Positions 48,144 through 57,401 of a stretch of DNA of 64,000 nucleotides are shown in pieces (within the stretch, counting starts at the first letter, position 1; each line of letters opens with the position of its first letter). Source of the stretch: WHSO01 sp963732875 (GTDB lineage: Bacteria > Pseudomonadota > Alphaproteobacteria > SMXQ01); contig CAVTBD010000002.1 in NCBI GenBank assembly GCA_963732875.1, forward strand, positions 496,001 to 560,000, given 5' to 3'. Made by a program: the position numbers and the translations under genes. The notes beneath the pieces were generated by a model, which did no database searches, had not been told where the DNA came from, and worked only from the letters and a program-made list of their open reading frames with translations.

Positions 48144-48911
48144 CTACGCCTGGCGCGTGAAGTCGTCGGCCTTGAGGTCGGCGCGCGGATAGGTCAGCGG
48201 GCTCTGGGAGAGGCCGAGCGCGACGCAGGTCTCGGCGAAGCGGATCGACACCGACTTGGTGTTGAACACCGGTACGCCGGAACGCTCCTGCAAGACGGCC
48301 GGGTCGACGATATAGGGGATCAGCGCGCCGCCGAGGGGAATGATCGCCTGGGCCCCGGTCTCGCGCACCAGCCCGCCGATCAGCTCGACCGCCTTGTCGG
48401 CGAGCTCGCCCTTGCGGCCGGCGAGGTCGCTGCCGTAGATGCCGAGCGGGCGGATGCCGGTGACGTGGCCGTCCATGCCGATGGCGCGCAAGAGCCGCCA
48501 GGTGTAGGGCACGTGGGACGGCAGCGGCACGGTGATGCCGATGCGGTCGGCGAGCACCGCGGCGGCATGGATCGTGGTGCGGAGCGGGCCGATCACGGGG
48601 ATTTTCACCACCAGCCGGCCGCCGTCCACGCCGGGATCGAAGGTGTTGCTCTGGATCACCGCGTCGTAGCCGTTGTCTTGGGCCCACAGGATCTTCCGGA
48701 TCAGGGCGGGCACGTCCATCATGTGGTCGAGCCCGTTGAGCATCTTCTGGTTGCCCGTGGCCTCCTCGATATAGGCGCCGGGGAAATTCTCGGGAAAGCC
48801 GATCTCCACCTTCGTGCCGGGCGAGGCGTAGCTGTTGAGCAGCGTCTCGATGCCCGCGACGTCGTAGGTCGCGGCGTTGCGCGGCGCCTTGTTGAGGAAC
48901 AGGATTCTCAT
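48144..48911 (-). CDS. Aspartate/glutamate/hydantoin racemase-like protein, catalytic Cys missing
   Basis: A 255-residue protein; the ATG at 48911 gives MRILFLNKAP. The fold is that of the Asp/Glu/hydantoin racemase family, seen from DAVIQSNTFDPGVDGGRL, VIGPLRTTIHAA and the C-terminal FAETCVALGLSQSP. In hydantoin racemases the first block reads CFGDPG; here it is TFDPG with no cysteine, and I do not find the second active cysteine either. A racemase reaction by two cysteines is therefore unlikely. It may be a decarboxylase-like or isomerase relative. Substrate unknown. Confidence 0.75.
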   Translation of the reverse strand: MRILFLNKAPRNAATYDVAGIETLLNSYASPGTKVEIGFPENFPGAYIEEATGNQKMLNGLDHMMDVPALIRKILWAQDNGYDAVIQSNTFDPGVDGGRLVVKIPVIGPLRTTIHAAAVLADRIGITVPLPSHVPYTWRLLRAIGMDGHVTGIRPLGIYGSDLAGRKGELADKAVELIGGLVRETGAQAIIPLGGALIPYIVDPAVLQERSGVPVFNTKSVSIRFAETCVALGLSQSPLTYPRADLKADDFTRQA

Positions 48912-49061
48912 GGATGGGCCCCCTTGCTGGCCGGGGCGTCGTCTTTTCACCCCCCTCGTCTGTCCGGAGTTCTTGTCCTCCGGTCTGTTGCCGGGTCATT
49001 ATAGCCAAATCGCTCCGGGAGTAGAAAAAACCGTGTCCCGGCATCAATAAGGGAGGAAGCG

Positions 49062-50148
49062 ATGACCCAGCGCCTGATCGGCCCCGTCGTCTCTGTTCTG
49101 TTGCTCGCCGCGTTCGTATCGTCCGCCCGCCCCGCCCACGCGCTCACCACCGACGAGATCGCCCGTTACACCGGCGCCGACCGCCAGCAGATGCTGGAAA
49201 AGGGGGCGAAGGCCGAGGGCAAGCTGATGTTCTACACCTCGATGATCGTCAACCAGGCGGTGCGCCCGCTCAAGAAGGCGTTCGAGAAGAAGTATCCGTT
49301 CGTCGAGGTCCAGTACATCCGCGCCGGAAGCTCCAAGCTGGTGCAGCGGCTGCTGGCCGAGTACCGCGGCCACGCCAACTACGCCGACGTGGTCGCGGCG
49401 GGTGCCGCGCCGGTGCTCAAGCGGGTGCACCTCGCCCAGGCCTTCACCTCGCCCGTGCTCGCGCCCTACCCCAGCGAGCTGCTCGACCCCGAGCACATGT
49501 GGGCGACGGTGCGCGTGTCCTACAACGGCTTCGCCTACAACACCCATCAGGTGAAAGCGTCCGAGGCGCCGAAGACCTGGCAGGACCTGCTCGACCCCAA
49601 ATGGAAGGGCAAGATGGTGTGGCCGGACAGTTCCGAGACCGGCGGCCCGCTGGTGGTGGAGATCCTGACCAAGGTATGGGGCAAGGAGAAGGCCACCGCC
49701 TATCTTGAGAAGCTCGCGCGCCAGAACGTCCACGCCGATTTCGGGATCGGCCCGGCACGTGCTCGACCTGGTGATCGCCGGCGAATACCCGGTGATGATC
49801 TCGGCCGCCCTGCACCACGTCGTCATCAGCGCGGCCAAGGGCGCGCCGGTCGCCCCGGTCTCGCCCACCCCGCTGCTCGGGCGCAGCAGCGAGGTGGTGA
49901 TGATGACCACCGCGCCGCATCCCCACGCGGCGATGCTGTTCATCGACTTCCTGCTGTCGAAGGACGGCCAGACGGCGCTGCGCAAGGCGCACTACCTGCC
50001 GGCCCATCCCGACGTCGAGCCGCTGCCGCAGATGGCGCCGATCCTGCCCAAGCACACCGGCGCCAAGGCCTACGTCATGAGCCCGGACGAGCACGACAAG
50101 GCGCGCAAGGAATCGGTGCTGACCTTCAACCGGCTGTTCAGGAATTAG
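49062..50148 (+). pseudogene. Periplasmic solute-binding protein (iron/ABC type), one frame break
   Basis: A signal peptide (MTQRLIGPVVSVLLLAAFVS, cleavage near PAHA) is followed by an extracellular solute-binding domain of the Fe3+/2-aminoethylphosphonate ABC group: GKLMFYTSMIVNQAVRPL, SYNGFAYNTHQVK and DLLDPKWKGKMVWPDS. One extra G near 49745 (CGGGATCGG for CGGATCGG) shifts the frame; removing it restores ADFGSARHVLDLVIAGEYP and the C-terminus to 50148, total about 361 residues. AGGGAGGAA precedes the ATG. No permease or ATPase genes are adjacent. Confidence 0.88.
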
Positions 50149-50176
50149 CGCGGAGCGGCGCGCCCAAAAACACTTT

Positions 50177-50590
50177 CGTCACCCCCGCGCCCGCGGGCGA
50201 AGGCCCGCTCTCTTTGATTTGCGCGCCTGCTGGGCGCGCCCCGGGGGTCCATCTGATGGTGCTTGGATTCCCGCTTTCGCGGGAATGACGATCAGAGATG
50301 CCCCGAACAAGTCGGGCCATGACGTGACTTAAATAGTTTCGTCATGCCCCGGTTCGTCCACTCGGGCCGTCATGGCCGCGCTCTTTTGACCACAATCCGT
50401 CATGGTCGGGCTTGGCCCGACCATCCACGTGTTTTTGTTGCCTTGGTCATGAAAAACTCGTGGATGGCCCGCATGTCATGCGAATGAGTGCTTCGCACGA
50501 CGCGGGGGCATGACGATGGTATTTAGGTTACGTCATCGCCCGGCTTGTCCGGGCGATCCATAGATGCCCCGGACGAGCCGGGGCATGACG
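50177..50590. repeat. Cluster of palindromic repeats
   Basis: Several elements are packed here. A GTCATTCC-type unit covers 50177-50290, with GGATTCCCGCTTTCGCGGGAATGACG at its end. A long GTCATGCCC-type unit covers 50398-50515: outer CGTCATGGTCGGG and GGGGCATGACG, inner CCATCCACG/CGTGGATGG arms around TTTTTGTTGCC, and the block TGTCATGCGAATGAGTGCTTCGCACGAC. A compact unit covers 50531-50590. All are imperfect inverted repeats of one family. No gene is seen in 50149-50616. Confidence 0.85.
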
Positions 50591-50616
50591 ATGGTTCAAG
50601 TGAAAGGCAAACCGCT

Positions 50617-51741
50617 CTAGCGCGCACCATCGCGCGGGGCGGCCGGCCACGGGCGGCCGGTCAACATGCGCCACGCGTTGCGGTAGGCTATATCGTGGCG
50701 CGCCGCTTCGGGCAGGTCGCGCAGGATCAGGCGCACGTTGGCGGCGCGCTCCGCGAGGAACACATCGAGCCGCTTGCGGCCGCCGCCGAAATCGAAACCA
50801 GCGATGAAACGGTCGCTGAAATCGGTGAGCAGCGCCTTGTACTCGGGCTTGAGGGTGTCGTCCTGCCCGCTGTAACCGCCGTCGCGCCAGATCACCGTGT
50901 CCTCGACCTCGCCGTTGCACTTGTAAATCCGCCCCGGCGCGCCGGTGGAGATGTCGAAGTAGAGGTTCGGGTGGCGCGTCATTAGGTCGCGCAGGCGCGC
51001 GGCCGAATACTGCTTCGAGTGCTCGGGCCTGCGCACCTGCCCGAGATGGGCGACCATCACGCGCGCCTTCGGGTACGCGCCCAGCATCCGGTCGAGGTCG
51101 GCGTACTGCGCGTCCTCCGGCTCGAGATGGATCGGCAACACCAGCCCGGTCTCCCCGGCAAGACGGAACAGGCGCTTGCCGTTGGCGCTGTCGAGCGGCA
51201 CCGCCGCGTCGCGGTCGGTGCGCCCGTCGCGGCATTCCTGCTGCGACATGTAGTGGCGGAACTCGACCTCGCCGAAGATGCGGTAGGCGCCCGTGCGCGC
51301 CGCCTGCTCGAGCTGGTGGATGTAGCTGCGTTCGCCGGTCTTCTGGCCGCGCCAGTTGGGCGAGGTGCCGCCATTGGTGGCGAGCGCGAAGCGGTCGGGC
51401 CGGGCGTTGACCAGGCGGTGAACCTGGTAGCCCCAGCGGTAGCCCTTGGAGCCGTCCTTGGGCGCCTGTCCCCCGTCGAAGGCGATCACGGCGATGCCGA
51501 GCTTGTCCATCGCCTCGGCACCGTCCGCGAGCTGCCCCTCGCCGATACCCGCGTGCAGCGTGGATTCAAGATCGACGAGCGGCAGCACACCCCTGGCGAG
51601 GAAGGCCTCGATGCGCGTCTTCCAGAGCCCGTCCTGATCGGTGCGCGAGATCGTGAGCGCGACCGGCTCGTCGGCGCGCACGGCCGTCGCGGCCGGAAGG
51701 CCGACCAGCAGAACCAGGATGACGAATATGAACCGGACCAT
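50617..51741 (-). CDS. Exported amidohydrolase-2-like TIM-barrel protein
   Basis: A 374-residue protein with signal peptide MVRFIFVILVLLVGLPAATA. The body looks like the amidohydrolase-2 branch of metal-dependent hydrolases: VDLESTLHAGIGEG early, LPIHLEPED and VMVAHLGQVRRP in the middle (metal-ligand histidines), NLYFDIS, and DRFIAGFDF with IAYRNAWRML at the end, a typical C-terminus of the family. The usual HxH at the first strand is not obvious, so metal binding may be altered. Exported members are uncommon. Substrate unknown. Confidence 0.75.
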   Translation of the reverse strand: MVRFIFVILVLLVGLPAATAVRADEPVALTISRTDQDGLWKTRIEAFLARGVLPLVDLESTLHAGIGEGQLADGAEAMDKLGIAVIAFDGGQAPKDGSKGYRWGYQVHRLVNARPDRFALATNGGTSPNWRGQKTGERSYIHQLEQAARTGAYRIFGEVEFRHYMSQQECRDGRTDRDAAVPLDSANGKRLFRLAGETGLVLPIHLEPEDAQYADLDRMLGAYPKARVMVAHLGQVRRPEHSKQYSAARLRDLMTRHPNLYFDISTGAPGRIYKCNGEVEDTVIWRDGGYSGQDDTLKPEYKALLTDFSDRFIAGFDFGGGRKRLDVFLAERAANVRLILRDLPEAARHDIAYRNAWRMLTGRPWPAAPRDGAR

Positions 51742-51837
51742 GCCACTCTGCCCCCCGCGGCGGACGGAACGCTATCACGCGGGCACAAGGCGGGCGAGCG
51801 TCCCGCCGTTTTTTTGGGGCGCCCCGCAGAATTCCAC

Positions 51838-51866
51838 TTGTTCTTGTTATGTTCCTCTGCTATGGT
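51838..51866 (+). promoter_or_regulatory. Sigma-70-type promoter of a probable non-coding transcript
   Basis: TTGTTC (51838-51843) and TATGGT (51861-51866) are exactly 17 bases apart in an AT-rich island. No coding region follows for 560 bases, pointing to an RNA gene. Confidence 0.5.
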
Positions 51867-51869
51867 GCC

Positions 51870-52100
51870 CGGGTCGTATTCCTTCGTCGACCTGTCCGGA
51901 TGCTGCAGCACGGAATGGTTGGCCAAGGGTCCGGCCCGGTGGCTCCCTGTCGGGGTTATCGGCATCGGAGAGTGCGCGGGCGCTTCCCAGCCGGAGGGCT
52001 GCGACGTTTCTGCCTCCTCAGGTGCACCTCGGTAAACCGCGTAGCGTCGCAGCAAGGCGGGAGGAAGGCTTAAAAGATGTGGGCGGACTAACCGCTGAAA
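51870..52100 (+). ncRNA. Candidate structured non-coding RNA
   Basis: This region lacks coding character on either strand but has good self-complementarity. GCTGCGACG (51998-52006) pairs perfectly with CGTCGCAGC (52045-52053); the loop holds the palindrome AGGTGCACCT (52020-52029). ATTCC near 51880 can pair with GGAAT near 51915, and CCGGG near 51870 with CCCGG near 51935. A spaced promoter lies just upstream. A housekeeping RNA such as 6S RNA is possible, but I recognise no diagnostic motif of SRP RNA, tmRNA or RNase P. The 3' end is a guess. Confidence 0.35.
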
Positions 52101-52249
52101 TCCGAACGGGACACCCCGCGGCAGCTCCCCGTACCACCCCTTACCTCCCAGGGATTCCAGGCGCCAAGGTGGTGTTTCAGCGCCGATGCCCGCGCATGTC
52201 CGATCAAGGACATGCCACGCACCCGCTCGTCTCCGCTTCCGACCTAACT

Positions 52250-52410
52250 CGTCATGCCCCGGCTTGTCCGGGGCATCCACGGACAGATGCCCCGGATGTC
52301 ATGCGAACGCGTGCTCCGCACGACGGATGCCCGGATCAAGTCCGGGCATGACGAATTAGCGTTGAGTGCCGCCTCCGCAATGGATGCCCCGCATAAAGCG
52401 GGGCATGACG
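52250..52410. repeat. Palindromic repeats upstream of valS end
   Basis: CGTCATGCCCCGGCTTGTCCGGGGCATCCACG opens a unit running to 52353, with the same inner block ATGTCATGCGAACGCGTGCTCCGCACGAC seen at 50472-50501 and, inverted, at 3311-3336. A second short unit, ATGCCCCGCATAAAGCGGGGCATGACG, ends at 52410. The remaining 51742-52249 holds the candidate RNA described separately and no gene. Confidence 0.85.
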
Positions 52411-52429
52411 AGATCGGAATGGACGCGCG

Positions 52430-55111
52430 TCAGGCGCCGGCGAGGCGTGCGAGAGCTTCCGAGAGCTTCTGCTTCTGAGCGGTGGTGTCGGCGAGGCGCT
52501 CGCGGTTCTCCTCCACCACCTCCTCGGGCGCCTTGGCGACGAAGCCGGGATTGCCGAGCTTCTTCTCGATCTTGCCGATCTCCGACTCCGCCTTGGCGAT
52601 CTCCTTGGCAAGCCGCGCCTTCTCGGCGTCCACGTCTATGATCCCGGCGAGCGGCAGGATCAGCGTCGCTTCGTCGAGCACGGTCGAGACCGCGCCCTTC
52701 GGCACGGCGCCGTCGAGCGCGTTCACGCTCTCGATGCGGGCAAGCCGCTCGATGGCGGTGGCGTGCGCCGCGAGCCGCGCCTCGGTGGTCGCGCCCGCGT
52801 CCTTGACCACGAGCGGGATCTTGGCCCCCGCCGGCACGTTCATCTCGGCGCGCACGGCACGGATGTCCGAGACGAGCCGCACCAGCCAGTCGATCTCGGC
52901 GCGCGCGGCGGCATCGCGTGCCTCTGCCGGGACCTCGGGCCACTTCGCCGAGATGAGACGATAGGCCCTGCCCTCGCCCGACTGCTCCCACAGCTCCTCG
53001 GTGATGAACGGCATGAAGGGGTGCAGCATGTGCAGGATCTGGTCGAGCGCCCAGGCGCAGGTGGCCCGGGTCTCGGCCCCGGCGGCGGCGTCCTCGCCCG
53101 TCAGCACCGGCTTGATGAACTCGAGGTACCAGTCGCAGAACGTACCCCAGGTGAAGTGGTAAAGCAGACCCGCCGCCTCGTTGAAGCGGTAGGCCTCGGT
53201 CTCGGCGGCGACGCGCTCGGCGGTCTCGCCCACGGCGGCGACGATCCAGCGGTTGAACACGTGGATCGCCGACGCCGGATCGAACCCGTCGACCGGCCTG
53301 CAGCCGTTCATCTCGGCGAAGCGCGCCGCGTTCCACAGCTTGGTGGCGAAGTTGCGGTAGCCCTCGACGCGGCTCTCGGCGAGCTTGATGTCGCGCCCCT
53401 GGGCCGCGAGCGCGCAGAGCGTGAAGCGCAGCGCGTCGGCGCCGTACCGGTCGATCAGCTCGAGCGGGTCGATGATGTTGCCCTTGGACTTCGACATCTT
53501 CTGGCCGCGCTCGTCACGCACCAGCGCATGGATGTAGACGTCGCGGAACGGCACCTCCCCCATGAAGTGCAGCCCCATCATCATCATGCGCGCGACCCAG
53601 AAGAAGATGATGTCGAAGCCCGTGACCAGCACGTCGGTCGGGTAGTAGCGCGCGAGGTGCGGCGTGTGCTCGGGCCAGCCCAGCGTCGAGAACGGCCACA
53701 GCGCGGACGAGAACCAGGTGTCGAGCACGTCCGGGTCCTGGCGCAGCGCGATCGGCTTCTTGTAGTGCGCCTCGGCGGCCGCGCGCGCGTCCTGCTCGGA
53801 TTCGGCGACGAACACCTCGCCATCGGGGCCGTACCACGCCGGGATGCGGTGGCCCCACCACAACTGGCGCGACACGCACCACGGCTGGATGTTGCGCATC
53901 CACTCGAAGTAGGTGTTCTCCCAGTGCTTCGGCACGAACCGGGTCTTGCCGGTCTCGACCGCCTCGATGGCGGGCTTGGCCAGGGTCTTGGCGTCCACGT
54001 ACCACTGGTCGGTGAGCCACGGCTCCAGCACCGTGCCCGAGCGGTCGCCGTGGGGCACGGCATGGAGATGGTCCTCGACCTTCTCCATCAGCCCGAGCCG
54101 CTCCATCTCCGCGACCACGCGCTCGCGCGCGTCGAACCGGTCGAGGCCGCGCCAGCCCTCGGGCACGTTGCCGTTCAGGCGGCCCTCGGAATCGAGGATG
54201 TTGATCATCTCGAGGCCGTGGCGGCGGCCCACCTCGAAGTCGTTGAAGTCGTGGGCGGGCGTGATCTTGACCGCGCCCGAGCCGGTCTCGGGGTCAGCGT
54301 AGTCGTCGGCGACGATAGGAATCCGGCGCCCGACGATCGGCAGCACGGCGTGCCTGCCGACCAGCGCCTTGTAGCGGTCGTCGTCGGGATGGACCGCCAC
54401 GGCGGTATCGCCGAGCATCGTCTCGGGCCGGGTGGTGGCGATGGTTATATACGTGTTTTCAAGGCCTTCCACGGGATACCTGAAGTGCCAGAGGTGCCCC
54501 ATGGTCTCGACCTGCTGGACCTCGAGATCGCTGACCGCGGTCTGCAGCTTGGTATCCCAGTTGACCAGCCGCTTGTCGCGATAGATCAGGCCTTCGCGGT
54601 AGAGCTGCACGAACACCTTGTGGACCGCGTCCGAGAGTCCGGCGTCGAGCGTGAAGCGCTCGCGTCCCCAGTCGGGCGAGGCGCCGAGGCGCCTGAGCTG
54701 GCGCGTGATGGTGCTGCCGCTCTCGGCCTTCCATTCCCACACCTTCTCGATGAAGGCGTCGCGGCCGATCAGGGTCTGGTTGTCGCCGGCGGCCTGGCCA
54801 CGGTCGGCGAAGATGCCCTTCTCGCCAAGCCGGCGCTCGACCACCATCTGGGTGGCGATGCCGGCATGGTCGGTGCCCGGCTGCCACAGGGCGTCGAAGC
54901 CGCGCATGCGCTTGAAGCGGACCAGCGCATCCTGGAGCGTGAAGGTGAGCGCGTGGCCCATGTGCAGGCTGCCCGTGACGTTGGGCGGCGGCATCATGAT
55001 GGTGTAGGGCGTGCGCGGCGACGCGGGATCGGCGGCGAACACCCCCGATTCCTCCCACGCGGCGTAGTGTCTCTCCTCGACCTCGGCGGGCCGATAGGTC
55101 TTGTCCAGCAT
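52430..55111 (-). CDS. valS: Valyl-tRNA synthetase
   Basis: An 893-residue class I synthetase that charges tRNA-Val and edits misactivated threonine. PPPNVTGSLHMGHAL is the HIGH region, and KMSKSKGNIIDP is the KMSKS loop. The C-terminal 65 residues form a coiled coil (RLAKEIAKAESEIGKIEKKL), usual for ValRS. The reading frame is continuous, unlike serS and argS here. It follows popZ by 63 bases on the same strand, a common alphaproteobacterial pair. Confidence 0.97.
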   Translation of the reverse strand: MLDKTYRPAEVEERHYAAWEESGVFAADPASPRTPYTIMMPPPNVTGSLHMGHALTFTLQDALVRFKRMRGFDALWQPGTDHAGIATQMVVERRLGEKGIFADRGQAAGDNQTLIGRDAFIEKVWEWKAESGSTITRQLRRLGASPDWGRERFTLDAGLSDAVHKVFVQLYREGLIYRDKRLVNWDTKLQTAVSDLEVQQVETMGHLWHFRYPVEGLENTYITIATTRPETMLGDTAVAVHPDDDRYKALVGRHAVLPIVGRRIPIVADDYADPETGSGAVKITPAHDFNDFEVGRRHGLEMINILDSEGRLNGNVPEGWRGLDRFDARERVVAEMERLGLMEKVEDHLHAVPHGDRSGTVLEPWLTDQWYVDAKTLAKPAIEAVETGKTRFVPKHWENTYFEWMRNIQPWCVSRQLWWGHRIPAWYGPDGEVFVAESEQDARAAAEAHYKKPIALRQDPDVLDTWFSSALWPFSTLGWPEHTPHLARYYPTDVLVTGFDIIFFWVARMMMMGLHFMGEVPFRDVYIHALVRDERGQKMSKSKGNIIDPLELIDRYGADALRFTLCALAAQGRDIKLAESRVEGYRNFATKLWNAARFAEMNGCRPVDGFDPASAIHVFNRWIVAAVGETAERVAAETEAYRFNEAAGLLYHFTWGTFCDWYLEFIKPVLTGEDAAAGAETRATCAWALDQILHMLHPFMPFITEELWEQSGEGRAYRLISAKWPEVPAEARDAAARAEIDWLVRLVSDIRAVRAEMNVPAGAKIPLVVKDAGATTEARLAAHATAIERLARIESVNALDGAVPKGAVSTVLDEATLILPLAGIIDVDAEKARLAKEIAKAESEIGKIEKKLGNPGFVAKAPEEVVEENRERLADTTAQKQKLSEALARLAGA

Positions 55112-55174
55112 CGCTGGTTCCGGTCTCTTCGGCTGGTTCCGCCCCGGAAACGGGACGGCGCGACGGACGCGGGC

Positions 55175-55804
55175 CTAGTCGTCCTCGGCCCGGCGCACCA
55201 TCCGCTCGATTTCTCTCCTGACCAGGCGCTCCACCAGGGCGGCGAGGTTCTGGTCAAGCCATTCCTTGAGCATGGGCCTTATCATGTCCTTGACCAGGTC
55301 CTCAAGGGTATTCCCCGGGCCGAGCGCGATGTTGCCGAGGCTGCCGTGGTCGCGGTCGAGCGCATGGGCGAGCTGGCTGAGCGCCGCGGTCGAGGCGGCG
55401 GCGGTGGCGGGCGAGACCAGAGAGTCGGCATCGAGGCGCGGTGCGGACAGCGGTTCTGGCGGCGGCGGGGGCTCGGGCGCGGCGGCGGGCTCCGAGGCCG
55501 GCTCGGGCGCTGGTTCCGGTTCCGGCTCGGGCGCTGCCGCGTCCTCCATCACGAGGTCGTTGCCGTCGTCCTTGCCGTCGCCGGCGGCGGGCTTGTCCTC
55601 GGCCACCACCTCGGTCAGCTCGAGGATTTCCGCCTCCTCGGCCTCGGGCGGCGCGACGGGCTTTTCCGCAGGCTTGGCGGCGGCCGCGGGCTTGGCGTCC
55701 TTCGCCTGCCCCTCGCCCTCGTCGTTCTCGGAGATAATGCGCCGGATGGAGGCGAGAATCTCCTCCATCGTCGGTTCTTGCTGTTGGGACTTGTCGTCGC
55801 TCAT
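55175..55804 (-). CDS. popZ: PopZ/DUF2497 polar organising protein
   Basis: A 209-residue protein with the two conserved ends of the PopZ family: the N-terminal helix EPTMEEILASIRRIISEND and the C-terminal helices LEDLVKDMIRPMLKEWLDQN and LVERLVRREIERMVRR, separated by a long proline/glutamate/alanine-rich disordered linker. In Caulobacter PopZ condenses at the cell poles and anchors the chromosomal centromere through ParB. The ATG at 55804 gives MSDDKSQQQ. Its place next to valS and a tolC gene is typical of the class. Confidence 0.93.
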   Translation of the reverse strand: MSDDKSQQQEPTMEEILASIRRIISENDEGEGQAKDAKPAAAAKPAEKPVAPPEAEEAEILELTEVVAEDKPAAGDGKDDGNDLVMEDAAAPEPEPEPAPEPASEPAAAPEPPPPPEPLSAPRLDADSLVSPATAAASTAALSQLAHALDRDHGSLGNIALGPGNTLEDLVKDMIRPMLKEWLDQNLAALVERLVRREIERMVRRAEDD

Positions 55805-55867
55805 CGCTCTGGCCGGGCGCCGGCGGGGGCGGGAATCCCCAGGGCGCACTCTATCCCCCACGGCATT

Positions 55868-55875
55868 ATGGTTAA
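55868..55875 (-). promoter_or_regulatory. Candidate CtrA half-site upstream of popZ
   Basis: TTAACCAT on the minus strand, 63 bases before the popZ start, equals the eight-base motif described for the cell-cycle regulator CtrA in Caulobacter. The whole 55805-55964 gap is AT-rich and should contain the popZ promoter. A single short match is weak evidence. Confidence 0.3.
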
Positions 55876-55964
55876 CGTCCCGTGATCAATGTAACAAAAA
55901 CATGAAGGGATCGTAAATATTTACCGGTCTCCCCCGCGCTCACGGCCTTGCTCACGGCCCATTC

Positions 55965-57344
55965 TTACGGTTTGTCGGGCAGCTTGGGCTTTTCGGCGCC
56001 GAACCACTTGTCGCGCACCTCGCGATAGTTCTTCTCGGTGTCGTAGAGTGTGACCGGCAGCTTGAGGTTCCTCGCGGTCAGGCCGCCGACGGCAGACAGC
56101 AGTTGAAACTGAGCGACCACCTCGTCGCGCTGGGCGCTGACGAGGTCGGCGCGGGACGTCAGCAAGGTCTGCTCGGCGTTGAGAACATCGAGGACGGTGC
56201 GCGAGCCCACCAGGTTCTCGCGCTGCACGCCGTCCAGCGCGATCTCGTTGGCGCGGACCTGGGACTGGAACGAGCGCACCGCGGCACGCGTCGTCTGCAA
56301 GGTATTCCAGGCGCTGGTCGCCTGCTCCACCGCCGTGCGAATCTGGTTGTCGTAGTCATCGAGGTTCTGGCCGAGGGTCTCCTTGGCGGCGCGCAGGCGC
56401 GAATAGACGTCGCCCGCCTGGTAGAGCGGCACGGTCAGGGTCGCCAGCAGCGACGCGGTATCGCGCTGGGAGCCCTCGGCGGTAGTGTCCTCCTCCTTGG
56501 TCAGGGTGCCTTCCAGATTGAGGGACGGCAGCAGCTCGCCACGCACCAGGTCGATCGAATTGCGCGCGGCGTCGACGCGGTAGCGGGCACGCACCACGTC
56601 GGGATTGGTCTCGCGCGCCTCGGACTGTGCCGCCGCCTCGCTGCTGGGCAGGTCGAGCGGCGGGATCTGCTTGGTGAGCGTACCCGGCATGTCGCCGATC
56701 ACGGTGCGGTAGGTCGCGCGCGAACTGACCACCGCGCCCTCGGCCTGGATCCGCGCGGCGGTGGCGCCCGCGAGCGCGGCCTCGGCCTGGGCCACATCGG
56801 TGCGGGTGATCTCCCCGACGCGGAACCGGTCCTGCGCCGCCTGGAGCTGGCGCTGCAGGCGCTGCTCGTTGTTGCGATTGAGCTCCAGCAGCGCGAGGTC
56901 GCGCACCACGTTCATGTAGGCCTGCACCGCCGCCAGCAGCACGGTCTGCTCGGTGGACGTGACCTGGGCCTGGCCGGCCTTGACCGTGGCCTCGGCGCGC
57001 TTGGTATCGGCCTCCGTGCGGCCGCCGCGGTAGAGCGGCTGCTTGACGTCGAATTCCAGCGTGGAGGGCTTGCGATTCTGGTTGCCGGTGTTGGCGTCGA
57101 TGCGCTCCTTACCGGCCTCTCCGGAGAAAGTCACCGTCGGACGCCAGTGGGCCAGCGCTTGGGGCACCTCTTCGTCGGTGGCGCGCTGGCCGGCGCGCTC
57201 GGACAGGATCTGCGGATTGGTCTCGTAGGCCTTGGCCAAGGCCTCCGTCAGGGTCTCGGCGGCGGCGCTGCCTGCGATCGCGGTCGACAGCAGCAGTGCG
57301 GCGGTAATGGCCGGAATCAGCCCGGTGCGTGTGAAGGACGGCAT
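55965..57344 (-). CDS. tolC: TolC family outer-membrane efflux channel
   Basis: A 459-residue protein. The ATG at 57344 opens MPSFTRTGLIPAITAALLLS, a signal peptide cut near AAAE. The mature protein starts ETLTEALAKAYETNPQILSER and shows the two-fold helical repeat of TolC, with NLVGSRTVLDVLNAEQTLL near its C-terminal helix. It forms the trimeric channel for type I secretion or RND pumps. No inner-membrane partner is adjacent. Gene order tolC-popZ-valS is conserved in alphaproteobacteria. Confidence 0.93.
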   Translation of the reverse strand: MPSFTRTGLIPAITAALLLSTAIAGSAAAETLTEALAKAYETNPQILSERAGQRATDEEVPQALAHWRPTVTFSGEAGKERIDANTGNQNRKPSTLEFDVKQPLYRGGRTEADTKRAEATVKAGQAQVTSTEQTVLLAAVQAYMNVVRDLALLELNRNNEQRLQRQLQAAQDRFRVGEITRTDVAQAEAALAGATAARIQAEGAVVSSRATYRTVIGDMPGTLTKQIPPLDLPSSEAAAQSEARETNPDVVRARYRVDAARNSIDLVRGELLPSLNLEGTLTKEEDTTAEGSQRDTASLLATLTVPLYQAGDVYSRLRAAKETLGQNLDDYDNQIRTAVEQATSAWNTLQTTRAAVRSFQSQVRANEIALDGVQRENLVGSRTVLDVLNAEQTLLTSRADLVSAQRDEVVAQFQLLSAVGGLTARNLKLPVTLYDTEKNYREVRDKWFGAEKPKLPDKP

Positions 57345-57401
57345 TTCGACTGTAACCTTTCGTCTCCTCCGTCCGGGGCGGCATGGCCCCGGCACTCACT
57401 T

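Noticed and set aside
51870..52100. SRP RNA, tmRNA or RNase P RNA
   Set aside because: The diagnostic motifs (the GGAAGGAAGCAGC-type loop, tag-peptide coding and T-arm pieces, GAGGAAAGTCC block) are not present.
52763..55885. Open frame of over 1000 codons antisense to valS and popZ
   Set aside because: valS is unambiguous on the other strand; the antisense product has no recognisable domain.
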